Assembly: GCA_015657535.1 (NCBI GenBank)
Contig: JADHZB010000007.1
Coordinates: 1-34,161 of the forward strand
DNA: 34,161 bases
DNA from: Nephromyces sp. MM_2019
Lineage: Eukaryota; Apicomplexa; Aconoidasida; Nephromycida
Direction of reading: 5' to 3'
Shown here: in pieces, positions 23,139-34,161 of the stretch
How positions within the stretch are numbered: the stretch's first letter is position 1
How the letters are laid out: every line of letters starts with the position of its first letter
Position numbers and translations under genes: made by a program
The notes under the pieces: generated by a model
What the model was told of the DNA's origin: nothing
Seen by the model: only the letters and a program-made list of their open reading frames with translations
Databases searched by the model: none

Positions 23139-25340
23139 TAATTCAATTAAAAGCCAAGTTTATAGAATTTGAGCTAAAATGGAAATACTTATATTTAATA
23201 TATACAAAGGGATAAAATTATACTCAATTATTTCGCCCAGGTAAATGTATGTTTATCTATAAATACATAAAATTCATTAAGCTCATAACACAAAAGAATT
23301 CATTTTCATAAAGCTTAAAAGCAGTTTTGAAACTTTAGCTCAATCACTGTTTTGCTCGACTTATTTGTCGTAAATTTGAAAGTTTTATAGAGTTGAAATT
23401 CATTGAAACAGGAACTTTATCAATAGAAACTATTAAGAAAACAATTCACTACAATTTTTAATACTAATTGAATTATAAATTGAATTTTGACTATATATAC
23501 TATCTAGATTTATAATTTCCAAAGAAATTTTTATAATCCTCATAGTGACATTTTAAATTTAATTTTTCAGTTAAAATTGCTTTTTGGTTTATTTCCTAGC
23601 CTAAACTAATTATAGTGAGTGCAAAAATTGAGATTTGAATGGCAACTCGACTTGAAAGTTTACCTAGCATTTATTTATATACTTGAACAAAGTCAATCTC
23701 AAAATTTAGAGCCTTAAATCAATAATCTTAGTCTTAATCATTCTCCATTAATTTTTATAACAGCATCAAAGGAGATAGAATCTTAAAGGCTAGCTTACTA
23801 AATGTCCCCATGTGTGCAATTAAATAGCCACAAAAAAACTAAGGCAAAATAAACAATGCTAAGTATTACTCCATATGACAAAATATAGTTTTGCCGGTAT
23901 TATCTTCAATTGCTTTATTTAATGTCCCTAGTTTCATTAAACAGAAATTTCCACAAATAGGAAATAAAATGATTTTTTAAGCTTATTCAGTTTACCTTAT
24001 AAAAAATCTTATAAATTAACTTTTTTACTTGAAACAAAAGCTATCCATTAGTAATGAAGATAAATAAGAAGGTCATGAAATCTTACTTATATTCCCAATA
24101 TTTGAAGCCTTTATAAATTCTGATAAGCTTGTAAAGATTTTAATGAATGTAAAAAGCCACTTTTTAGCTTATGTGCTCAGTTTCAAAATTCCTGCACACA
24201 ACTATTCAGAAAACAATTGACTTGAATTTCACGAGAACCTCATAATTACTCAATATGAAAGTGCTTTTTATAAATTCAAGAATCTATTAAAATTTCGATA
24301 TAGTAAGAAGTAAGTTAATCCTATAAATCGGAATTATAAGAAGTTAAGTTTCTACATTGTTTTAATTCATAACTTGATTCATTTAATTTCTTGATATTTA
24401 GCTTCATTGCTAACAAAACTTACCTAAATATAAACTGAACATCCTGTTCTAAATAAAAAAAGTGTATGATGCAAAGAGCTATTGATCTCATTTTGTATAA
24501 GTGTGATACTATTATCTCTAAATGGATTGGATTATTTCCTTTTTCAAGTGTTTTGTTGATTCGAGTTTTAAGAGCTAATGTGATGTTTACAGTTGAAAAC
24601 TTGACTCAGCCAAAATGGGCAGAAATTTTTAGTAATTATTTTGGTGTTAAAACCTGTCTAAATTAAAATTGAGATAACATACCGTTACAATTTAAGGTTA
24701 ATATAGATCAATTAAGTATTTGTTCATGAATAAATGAGGCAATAACTCATTGATCAAAACTTTTCAAAACTTATAAAATCTGAAATATTTTGTGCATAAG
24801 ATAGCTCTAAAGAAAAAGATATCTAAGATATTAAAATAATTGAGTTCTTTTAATATATATAAGCTCCACAGCATCTTAAAAGAATGTATAAGAACCTTTT
24901 TTTCTTTTTGAACTAAATTTCTTGAGTGATACCTAGCTTTGTGTTCTAATTTTAGTCAAAAAATTAAGACCGTAAATGTAACTAGAAATTCAATAATTTT
25001 TAAAGGCGCTTTCCTTATGTTCATAAATAAAATGGTATTTCAGAGTAAAAGTTATTAGTCAAATTCGACTTCAAGTGAATTATGGATGATTATTTTAAAT
25101 ATGATTCAAATGAAGAATGTTAAATTTTTAAAATCGAGATAACATTTTTCTCTATTCATGAAACTCTAATAAAATTTCAGTATAGATTGGTTTAGAAATA
25201 AAGCAAAGGTGCTTTATAAATATGCTAATACCCCAAAAAGTTTTGAAACGTATTCAACTATAGATAGTCCAACGAATCTTAAACCCTGAGAAAAGATTTG
25301 TTTTTCATTTCTATAACACAGGAAATTAAATTTAACAGCC
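23139..25340. other. Divergent intergenic spacer, no gene seen
   Basis: About 2.2 kb between the start of the vWA gene (-) and the start of the secreted-protein gene (+), so it should carry both promoters. It is AT-rich. A 66-codon frame at 24466-24666 has no recognisable feature and I leave it uncalled. No tRNA, repeat family or conserved promoter motif is evident. Confidence 0.5.
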
Positions 25341-28300
25341 ATGGCATGGCTGTGTTTATCTATTTTAATAAGTACTTTGCTAGCACTATTGTCTTTTCCG
25401 CTTTCTTTTGGAGCTATTGAAGAACTTAGTAAGTTTATTAAAGACAGTTAGATGAATTCAAATAAATAATATAAATGGATTCATCGGTGATACGTACTAT
25501 CCAGGTAAAGAAAAATGGATAACATTCAAAAGATCTCAGCTTGAGGCATTTGAGGAGCTAAATTTGATAACCTTATCATCAATGATGGGATCAAATGCCG
25601 ATGGATTTAGAATAACATCTGATTTTAATATAAATTTTTACTACCCTTTTTATTTTATGAAAGAAGATAAAGCTGAAGAGCAGTGGGAGTATTTTTATAA
25701 AAATTACTTGAATTACGGATCTCAAGTGGATCATAAAGATAAAACATTGGTATGATTCGAGCCCAGTAATAAAACATAGTAATATGTTACATTGTGATTC
25801 TAGTAGAACAATCATAGATTTGATTTCAAGTCTTATGTTGATTAGTTTATATTATTATATTACTTTGTGTTGAACTTTTTGGTTGACAGTTAAAAAGCCC
25901 TTCATGGTTAAGAAAGCATAGTACAGAGCTTGTCATGAAATACGTTACTATTCTCGATAAGAGTAAATCAGAGTATGAAGAATTGTTATGGAGATATACT
26001 CAGCCAATTAATTTAAAGGAGTTTGTGAAAACTTTATATTTACGAGCATTTGGTATGTTCATTAATAAAAATGTTGGATCCAGTTTATCTTTGATTTACT
26101 ATTTATACTTTGAATCACAGGGTCACTAGTTGTGAGTCAAAAGTTAGAAAATAGATTATCATATAAAGCAAGTAAGTTAATTAGATATATAATTAATTAT
26201 ATGAATAATTAATAAAATTTCCAACAAAAATGATTCAATCTTTTTGCCCCGTTAAAGTTATTCATAACCTAGTCTATTTTTACCCCTACAGTTTTAATGG
26301 TAATTGATTTCCCTACGTCCTACGACTCAATTGTGTTGATAGTTATGGGAGTTACTTTTCAAATCAAAAATATGAGATTGTTCAAAGCAATACATTACTT
26401 TTACTACAGTATATACTTAAGTGATTTAATGATTTTAAAAATATATTGTGAAGCGAGGACACATTCACGACAAGAACTTGAGAATGTTTGTCGTTATAGG
26501 GAAAGTCTTAAAGAAGAAGAGGTTGAAATTAAAAGAGAGTTAAAGTATGTCTATATCAATCCTTTTAGCTGGTATAAGTGTGTTAACTTGCAAAATAAGG
26601 ATACAATTGAAGATCTAGATTTTGATCAAATTCTAGATTGCATTGAAAAGTATTTAGAACCAGGATTATCAGGTGCTAATTTTAATTTAATTGATCTTTC
26701 GTATAATAACCTTGCCATAATAAGGGGTTTAAAGGCCAATCGAGATTCGAGTAGACGTAGATTAATGATACAGGGTTGTGAGATTGAAAGAAAAATAAAT
26801 TTAAAAAGTATTGATGAGGCACCATACTTTTTACTTAAAAAGGAAATTATTCCTACCATAAACGACAGGCTGAATGATAAAAATTCCTTACATAAAAACT
26901 TTACAAAGGACTATGGTATATCTATCGATATAAACTCTGTTTTCAAAGCTGTTGTCTTAACTTGTGACTTATATGGTTAGTTAACATGTTGTTACATAGT
27001 TTGAGTTAGTTTTTCAAGTTTCATTTATGAATAATAAACATGATTGGGTAGTTCATTCTAATCTCCTAGGGAGTAATTTGGTTTTACATTATCCTCTAAA
27101 TTGCCTTAAATGCCAAATTTCAACAAAGCTTATATAATTGAAAAAATTAAAACTAAAGAGTTAAAAGCACATTTTTGCATATTATTTCAGCTGACAAATT
27201 TTTCAGTTATATCAAAAAAGTCGAGAACACCATTGATTTGATATATCAATTTATAAATCACTTCTTGCAAATTCAGGGTAATGTAGATAGTATCTATAAC
27301 TTAGCAATTATAAAAGATAATAGGAAAGAAAATCAATGGTTTTGGAACTATCTACGACAAGTAGTTATGGCGAGCTTAAAATCCCCAGTAAATTTGTTCA
27401 AATTTTTGATTGGAAACTTACAAATTACAAGCCTTATCCATTAAGCTTACTGAAAGACTAAATCTAAATATAATTTATTTTAATCTTTTCAAGGCTGGTT
27501 ATTATTATGAACCAATGGTCTCAACTGCTGTTTCCGAAGAATTAGCTATTATAGTTTCTGAAGGTATCCCAAGCATTGAACTAGACCCTGAACCATTTGA
27601 TAAACTGATAGAATCAATGCCACAAGTTGACTCTTTCCTTCTGAGACTATATATATACGTACTACGTAAGCCAATAAGTATTACTTAATCAACTAATAAA
27701 AAAATAAGCTGTGTTTTAACTTATTTTTTTAGAATCAAGATTTCGGGATCTTTATTCACAAACTCCATATAGTAAGGCTTACTATTATTTCCTTAGTCTA
27801 TATATGCGAGTCGAGTTCCCTTTCCTAATTTTACATAATATAATGTTAATTTTTAATTTTTACACCCACAGTGCAATTTTTAATACCATTTGATAATAGT
27901 AAAGAGAAGATAACGTTCACAAATGCAAATTTTCCTTGGCAAGTTTACTCTATTCTAAAAGATACTAAATGGTTAAACATAAAACACAAAAACAAAGAAA
28001 TGTCATCTCCATTGTTGCTACGAGAGTATATGCTTCATTACACAGACTTAGATTTCCCACCATGGTTAAGGAGCCATCAAAATGACAAAGATTGGTTTTC
28101 TAAATTTCTGAATATCAAAGAAGTTCGTGCTAAGTATTCAATCCAAAAAGCCCATTTCCTTAAGTATTTTGAAAAAAATTATCCACATAAAGATAAATCA
28201 AATGAGCAAATACTGAGATTTATTTTAGAGTACTTTATAAGCTCTATTTGTACAACAAAAGCATTGCTTTTAGCCAAAGATGAGATATCTAATATCGATT

Positions 28301-28617
28301 ACAGTGATTTGGATCTTCATCATAAGAATATATACAATCACTTACGCTACGCATTTTATGACCATAGAGGAATTTCAGAAAATCATTATCCTAGCAAAGA
28401 AGAAATCCTTAACTCAGATTTATTTGGAATAGAAATTCGTGAACCCAACTGGACAAGCGTTCTTGAATATCCAAATGATTTTTTAAAGCGATCCAAAATA
28501 ATACCGGCTCTATTCTTTCAGACATTCCATCTAACTATTAAAAATCCATTCGATCAATTCAAAACTAAAATTGATCCCGAATCAAGCAAAGGAGTAGTTA
28601 ACCTATTAAGACACTAA
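25341..28617 (+). CDS. Secreted protein of unknown family (8 exons, 793 aa)
   Basis: Exons: 25341-25428, 25505-25749, 25890-26052, 26292-26975, 27191-27387, 27446-27665, 27733-27771, 27872-28617. All introns are GT-AG (58-239 nt) and phases close to 794 codons ending in TAA. Exon 1 encodes a strong signal peptide (MAWLCLSILISTLLALLSFP). The mature protein has no second clear membrane helix; one hydrophobic stretch (~168-185) is borderline. It is rich in charged, probably helical segments, with few Cys. The element P-x-WLR-x-H occurs twice, SPSWLRKH (~114-121) and FPPWLRSH (~607-614), which hints at a diverged internal duplication. I recognise no domain. Intron 5 is the least certain because two overlapping frames meet there; the 27388-27445 excision resolves them in phase 0. 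A related, broken locus lies 2.8 kb downstream. A secreted effector-like or extracellular function is possible, but nothing shows it. Confidence 0.75.
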
Positions 28618-31367
28618 TCGGATAACAAAATCAAAAATTTGTAGCTTTTTTATACAAACTTATTTTATAGCTTGAATTATTCCAGATAATTGAATGCAAG
28701 CAAATGAAACTCAGAGTTATTTGATGCTTCGACTTAGCTTAAAATAACTTGTCGGCTTCGTCAAATTACATTAAATTTTACAATAAAATTAATGGGACAC
28801 TAAATTTGTTAGAATGTCTACATTTTCTTTTATTTACAAGGTTTATTACTAATAGACTTGAGTATATTAGTTCTATTTGCTTTTATGAGATTTTAATATG
28901 TATTTAGTACCTTCTTGTTATATTATTGATAAATTCATTTAAAATACTTATATTTATAACATATCCGATTTTTAGTGCTACTAGGGCCTCAAATTTTATA
29001 TTTAAACAACATAGAAAAGCTACTTCTATTTCAGCTTTTTATTTATAATAACCTTGCAATCAATTAAATTGCTTTAATTTCAAATTGAACTCAAAGAGCA
29101 TATATATTAGCTCAAATTAGGATTAAAATAGATATTGAGTTGAAACTGAAGCTCTAGAATTGCAAGTTAAACCTGAGAAATACTCTTTATGGCTTAGCTG
29201 GTTTTATTAATCAAGTAAATTGCTGTAAAAATTTTTGAAAATAAAACTAAATGTTTAACAATTTATTTTAAGTTATCCTCAAAGATTTGAGGGGCAATGA
29301 GGTCAATAAAATTAAACTCGTAAGGAAAAATCAGCTGCTCAGCAGGGTAGTAATCTTGTATGTGTTTGAAATTATCAAATCAACAAAAGCTTATGATATA
29401 ATGGAAGCGAGTTTTAATTAAAACTTATGTCTAAAAGATCAGAAATGTTCACTAGGGGTCCTAACGAAAACTAATTGGTATTAATTGGATCATATTAGTA
29501 GCTTAACAAACACAGCTAAAGTTAGAAATACAAAAACACGGCTGATTGCGAATTGATGTATGGAAGGTATAGGATGAGAGTTAACAAATTCTTTACAAAG
29601 TGAAGCTGTATGTAGTAATGATACTTTTATTTAAAGAAACTCGAGTTAAAAATGAATTTATGATACCCTGAGTTACCTATAAGCACTTGGTTCAATTAGG
29701 TTGCTGGGAGCTAAAAGCTAAAACTATCAAAGAAAACTCAATAGCGCTAGAAAAAATTCTATCAGGCCTAATGGACATTCATTGTTTAAAATATTAATCA
29801 ACTTCAAAGGATATTAGTATCTGGAAAAGTATAGCAATTGCAGGGTTGTTTTTGATTATGGGATTGAGATTCTAGGACTTAATCTAGTACTGTGTTTCAT
29901 AGGTTGTGAAGCTAAATTGTAATAGAAAATTAATCTAAAAATATCGACAAGGGCCAAGTGCTGTTAGCTGCTTTTGAAGAAACCTTGGTGAAGAATGTAG
30001 GTAGCTTCTAATTTTTTTCAAAACAACAATTCTATGTGAATTATTTATTTGCTACATTTAACATTGAATGTAATATGCTTCATATGCTATAATACTGCTG
30101 TCTTTTGATTCTTTTGATCAATGAGACTGCAATAGTAATTCAATTCAGTATGAGATTAATTGTTCAAACTTGTTCTTGGTGCTTACATCTAACTGAAAAG
30201 TTAGTACAATAAAGATATCATATACTACTTGTAGGGTAATAGTTGAACGCTTATATGCCACCAGAATCTGTACTAGCTAGGCAAGTTTGCTACCCCAGTG
30301 TGCTTGTACCACATTCAATGTAGAGAATTTATCATATAACTAGTAAAATGATAAATTATAAGTTGAATATTCAAATATTTGTAGATGACTTATTTGTGAC
30401 CATTTTTGTAAGCACGTGATTGAATTACCCTCAAGATCAACTAAAATTCTGATTGGTCATTTGATATTTACCCAGAAATTCACACTAATAATCCAAAATA
30501 ATTAATGCAAACAAATTGAAATCAAAATTGTTTTTGAAGCTCAATCATAAAGTTTATATGAATTCAAGTATACCTAGTGTCAGATAGATTTATATAGCTA
30601 GTTCAAAGATTCATCAGTCAATAAGTGGTTAAGAAACTAACTAAAAATTGTGAGAAATGTAAAGCCTGACATTAGGTAACTTGGATTCATGCGTGCTTAA
30701 CCATACGTTCTCTATTTATCTGGGTAAATGGAAATTCATACTTCACACTTTATAAAAGCACTTCTTGAAAGAGTGTATATGGCCTGGTAAGCCTCTCGAT
30801 GGTGTGCTTTGGATGCATTTGCATACTCAATTGTATTTTGATATTTTGAGGGTAAATAATATATAGATATACAATAGTGCCATCTATCGTTAGTTTGCCT
30901 TGTTTGAAATTTTTTAAGTATTTAAATCTAGTTTAAGTAGCATATAATAACTTTAGTTGCTTCATGATTAGGTATATCGAATACGAAATTTACATCTATC
31001 ATTCACATTAATCCCTTTGAATAGAGTTACTATGGGAAATGTGATAATAATTTTGTAATTTACAAACTAAGTATATAATATATAAGCATTAATGAATAAA
31101 ATTTATCTATTTATGTCTAAAGGCATTAATAAAATCTTACGAGCTCGAATTCTTGATAAAAAGATGAGTTTCATACTTTGGAAAATCTAACAAAATTATT
31201 TTAATGTTTATAATTCTAATCATGATGAAGCAAGTGTGAATTTCAAGGATGATTTAAATTTAGGCAATTCATCATTTAGTCATTAATGGCAGTAGCTAAT
31301 TGTTTCCTATTTGAAATAATGTTTTATTAGCTAGGCCGATTTTTTTTTAATAAATGGCTTATTGAAA
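28618..31367. other. Gene-poor spacer of 2.75 kb
   Basis: AT-rich sequence between the secreted-protein gene and its apparent degraded relative. I found no open frame worth reporting, no tRNA and no tandem repeat. The stretch 29270-29360 and parts of 30240-30320 are slightly less AT-rich but stay unexplained. Confidence 0.5.
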
Positions 31368-32890
31368 ATGAATATAAAGTTTCCAAGTCAAATAATAATT
31401 GTTTTATTATTTGTGAGTGGTTTTTGTGTAAAATTTGAATTAGAACCGTTAAGTGAGAATAAAATATACCTTGCATTATAAAATATTCAAAATGATTTAA
31501 CTTTCTTATTTTATCCCTCTATATTTTATTAACGATCAGCCCCAAGATTATATTGACCTTATTGCATCTGGAGCACAATTTTGGGCTTTTTGGCTAGAAA
31601 AAATTATTAAAACTTATAACGTTTACGAGAGTCCAAAAAGTCCATTAAATAATGAAAATAATGCTTTTAGTTATTTTACACACACAGGTAGAGAGACCTC
31701 AAAAGCAAATAAAGAGCTATAGTTTGAGTAATGGAATTATTTGAAAAAATTAAAAGATAAAAGACCTGGTAAAGACGTTCGCACTCTAATACTTAATTTC
31801 CTGATAACCAAGTAGAATTAACATAAGAAATCCTTTTTCACACAGCTAAATCAGGTTTAATTTTACTTTAGTTACTGATTATTTTCAATTAAATGCTTAC
31901 ATCTTTAGTAAACCTTTTATTTATAATTTTACTCAGTGTATATGGATCGATGAGTATGGAAATGAAGTCTTGCAAAGCTATGTAGATGGGTTTTATGGAG
32001 GCAAATTGGATTTGAGCAGCTTTTCAGTTAAAGGTATAAATTCTCGTTATGAAAACTTTAGACAAATTTGCACCATTCAATTTTAGTTTCTTCAAACATA
32101 TATTGAATTATTCTTCATAGTCGATATAACTAAAATTTACAATTTTAACATCTTATGTAGATAAGGTTGAAAAAAATCAAAAAATTTACAGAAATAAATG
32201 TGGTAATTTCCAGAGATTTATTTTAAGAAATATGTAGCATCAGTTGTCTTTGAAAAGTCAAATATAATTTGATATACCAAAATTACAAAATTATATGTAT
32301 TTAAATACGGATTTGTAAGCAAGCGTCGTAAAATTTTGTTTGCCAAATTTGTGTTCAGTTGGTATACTCTTGATGCTGGACGGTATTTAAAAAATGTAAG
32401 TGTGAGCTTCTTAGAGTCAAATTCCTTTGAAGCAAGTATTGATGTCTTATCTTATGCTAAAATTACTAACAAGCATACTGGGGGCAATGAGCAAGGAATC
32501 ATAACGAGATATTGTAATCTACTCCAGCAAACTCATGGGTCCTATGATGACTTGTGTTTAGAATTCGGGAAGGCTCTATGTTAAATAAATCTGTCTATTA
32601 AATGAACTTATTATAAGCTAGAGATAGAACCTGGTTTATGGACTAGAATAAATCCAAAGTTGGATACAGATAAAGCAGACTATTAAAGTATATTTAAAGA
32701 ATACAAGCGCACTAGATGTCCTAGTAATCTAAGAAAAAAGAAAGAGCAAATGAATTATCATTTGAAGAGGGCAAATATTGAGACAATAAAATTATTGGAC
32801 CATTTTTCTATGGCCCGTTTTGATAAGTTTGCACAACAATATACTATTGCATGGAGAGTTTTCGATGACCACTTTCTTAAACATGAAGAA
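31368..32890 (+). pseudogene. Decayed or unresolved paralogue of the upstream secreted-protein gene
   Basis: 31368-31452 looks like a first exon: a signal peptide (MNIKFPSQIIIVLLFVSGFC) of 28 codons plus one base before donor GTGAGA, close to the 29 codons plus one base of the gene at 25341. Downstream coding-like blocks: 31541-31689 (PQDYIDLIASGAQFWAFWLE), 31939-32034 (WIDEYGNEVLQSY...GGKLDLSSFSVK, then GT), about 32321-32584 (KFVFSWYTLDAGRYL...LLQQ) and 32612-32901 (LEIEPGLWTRINPKLDTDK...). Block 2 resembles exon 3 of the upstream gene (YTQPINLKEF against YGGKLDLSSF), and block 3 loosely resembles exon 5. I could not join the blocks in one frame. The last block has an in-frame TAA after KADY, and the first acceptor is out of phase with the signal-peptide donor. 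Decay is likelier than a functional gene; a fast-evolving gene with introns I misread is the alternative. Confidence 0.45.
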
Positions 32891-33100
32891 ACATTTTTTT
32901 AGTAAAGAAGAAAGATAGGGCATTGAGACATCAATGAGGGAGATAGCTAAGTTTTTAATGAAACAATTAGAAATTCATAAAAACTTCAAGGTTATCATTC
33001 TAAAGAGCACATTGATTGGTTAGATTTAGTTGATTTTTAATCGACTAATGAGTTGGGGTTACTACTCAAATCAATTAATGCTAAGCGAAAAATTAAAATG

Positions 33101-33146
33101 CTGTCAACACCTGATGGGATTCCCAGGGGGTTTCCCACCCTAGTAC
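33101..33146. other. GC-richer patch upstream of the rDNA
   Basis: CTGTCAACACCTGATGGG followed by ATTCCCAGGGGGTTTCCCACCC is distinctly GC-richer than everything around it and contains partly self-complementary G and C runs (GGGATTCCC, GGGGGTTTCCC). It precedes the TA/CA repeat. Function unknown. Confidence 0.4.
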
Positions 33147-33149
33147 TTA

Positions 33150-33194
33150 ATATATATATACACACATGTAAAAATTGATATATATATACACACG
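33150..33194 (+). repeat. Direct repeat of a TA-run followed by CACAC
   Basis: The unit TATATATATACACAC occurs at about 33151-33165 and again at about 33179-33193, separated by ATGTAAAAATTGA. Simple-sequence slippage would explain it. Confidence 0.7.
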
Positions 33195-33953
33195 TTCTAG
33201 CTTAGGTAAAATATTACCTTGAGAGATCTATATAGATTAATAACACAAAAACAATTGAAGGAAAGTGAGGATTTCCCACTAATTGACAAAAATTTAAAAG
33301 AAAAATAAAAATTTTGTTATTCAGTTACGTAAGGTTAGGTTTTGATGTTTAATCGACATATCTTCTTCTGAGGATTAGAAAAATAGAAAAAGTAAATGTT
33401 TAGCTTTGAAAAGCAATATAGAACAAAGAAACTGATAGAACAATGTGTGTATCAGTAGCATTATCTAGACTAAAGTTTAATATAATTTGGCTTAACCTTT
33501 CAATTGGGAGAGTCTAATGAAAATTGAATGTGAAAGTACATTCTCAAGTAACCTAAGGGAGTTACTTATAATTGTAGTATTAAAACATACTGAGTTGAAT
33601 TTGTCCACAATGATGGAGCATTAATCAATTTAAAAATAGCACAACTTGCTAATCTTTTCAGAAGATTGTTTCTTATTAAATAACTCGAATTTGTAGCAAT
33701 AAGGACTTTTCTACAGAAAGTAGCAGCAGTGTGCACTAATTATTCCTTAATAATATTTTAATAAAACATTATCAAGTGAATAAATTTTTGGAGTGGTATT
33801 GTTAACAAACAAAAAATTTCGTTAATATATAAAGTTGTATATGAAATGGAGCTAATTTTAGAGATGCTTTTTTATAATCTAAAGAAAATCTTTTTAGAGT
33901 AATAAGTAATTAAATTAAGCAACTGTTTAACAATTATATCATAAATGATTTAT

Positions 33954-33973
33954 TTGATTAATTAATTAATCAA
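33954..33973. repeat. Perfect 20-nt palindrome just upstream of the 18S rRNA
   Basis: TTGATTAATTAATTAATCAA equals its own reverse complement and ends 23 nt before the mature 18S 5' end. Palindromes arise easily from AT-rich sequence, so a role in processing or promoter binding is only a possibility. Confidence 0.6.
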
Positions 33974-33996
33974 TTATATATAATATATGTAATAGT

Positions 33997-34161
33997 AACC
34001 TGGCTGATCCTGCCAGTAGTCATATGCTTGTCTTAAAGATTAAGCCATGCATGTCTAAGTATAAGATTTTATACGGTGAAACTGCGAATGGCTCATTAAA
34101 ACAGTTATAGTTTATTTGATGATGAAATACTACATGGATAACCGTGGTAATTCTAGGGCTA
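33997..34161 (+). rRNA. 18S small-subunit rRNA, 5' fragment (runs off the window)
   Basis: The sequence from AACCTGGCTGATCCTGCCAG onward contains the universal eukaryotic 18S 5' blocks: CCAGTAGTCATATGCTTGTC, AAAGATTAAGCCATGCATGT, AACTGCGAATGGCTCATTA and TGGATAACCGTGGTAATTCT. About 165 of an expected 1.7-1.8 kb is present. The usual GGTTGATCC is GGCTGATCC here, a single change in the first block. The less conserved part near TTTGATGATGAAATACTACA should be useful for placing the species. The 5' end is set by homology to the usual AACCTGG start. Confidence 0.97.

Larger units (their letters stand above)
33147..33996 (+). promoter_or_regulatory. Upstream rDNA spacer, likely to hold the rRNA promoter and 5' external transcribed spacer
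   Basis: This 850-nt AT-rich stretch lies directly 5' of the 18S gene and has no coding potential. By position it should contain the RNA polymerase I start and the 5' external transcribed spacer. I cannot locate the start site from the sequence. Confidence 0.35.

Noticed and set aside
24466..24666. 66-codon plus-strand frame starting MMQRAIDLILYK
   Set aside because: Isolated, no domain, no signal peptide and no joinable exons; length is within chance for this composition.
25444..25504. GFIGDTYYP reading just before exon 2 of the secreted-protein gene, as possible coding sequence
   Set aside because: In-frame stops lie upstream and no AG acceptor opens it; using the AG at 25504 as acceptor keeps phase with the signal-peptide exon.
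26626..26859. 77-codon minus-strand frame
   Set aside because: Antisense to exon 4 of the secreted-protein gene.
1..34161. CRISPR arrays, bacterial operons, insertion sequences, prophage
   Set aside because: The window is eukaryotic with spliceosomal introns and 18S rRNA; no such structures are seen.

Overview
The window is strongly AT-rich nuclear DNA from an intron-rich microbial eukaryote. It ends inside the 5' part of a small-subunit (18S) rRNA gene. An apicomplexan-type alveolate, perhaps gregarine- or Cryptosporidium-like, is my best guess. It rests on a compact secreted von Willebrand A (vWA) protein with one membrane segment and a short acidic tail, as in TRAP-family gliding adhesins, on short GT-AG introns, and on secreted orphan proteins. 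The lineage is inference: the rRNA fragment is too short and too conserved to place by eye.

Layout, left to right. (1) 131-4609 (+): 13-exon Kelch protein of the KLHDC4/Kel3 type with a C-terminal DUF4110-like region. (2) 5879-7438 (+): single-exon GalT-like nucleotidyltransferase of the HIT superfamily. (3) 9036-11130 (+): 5-exon patatin-like phospholipase. (4) 13108-18755 (-): DDB1-like CPSF_A-family protein, rebuilt here from 22 exons with every splice phase closed (1236 aa). (5) 21936-23138 (-): 3-exon secreted vWA protein with one transmembrane segment. (6) 25341-28617 (+): 8-exon secreted protein of unknown family (793 aa). (7) 31368 to about 32890 (+): a signal-peptide exon followed by coding fragments that do not join cleanly, probably a decayed or very divergent relative of (6). 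(8) 33997 to window end (+): 5' end of the 18S rRNA.

In the five multi-exon genes I could join, 46 GT-AG introns (51-643 nt) all keep frame. None of these genes is visible in full as one open frame, so an annotation that ignores introns would miss most of the coding content. Gene-free spacers are 1.3-3.2 kb and hold no gene I can support.

The genes do not form a pathway. Housekeeping functions (Kelch protein, sugar-nucleotide metabolism, lipid hydrolysis, a CUL4-DDB1-type ubiquitin ligase adaptor) lie on the left. Secreted or surface candidates lie toward the rDNA on the right. The most interesting content is that right-hand part: a minimal TRAP-like adhesin, then a secreted orphan gene and its apparent degraded paralogue abutting the rDNA unit.
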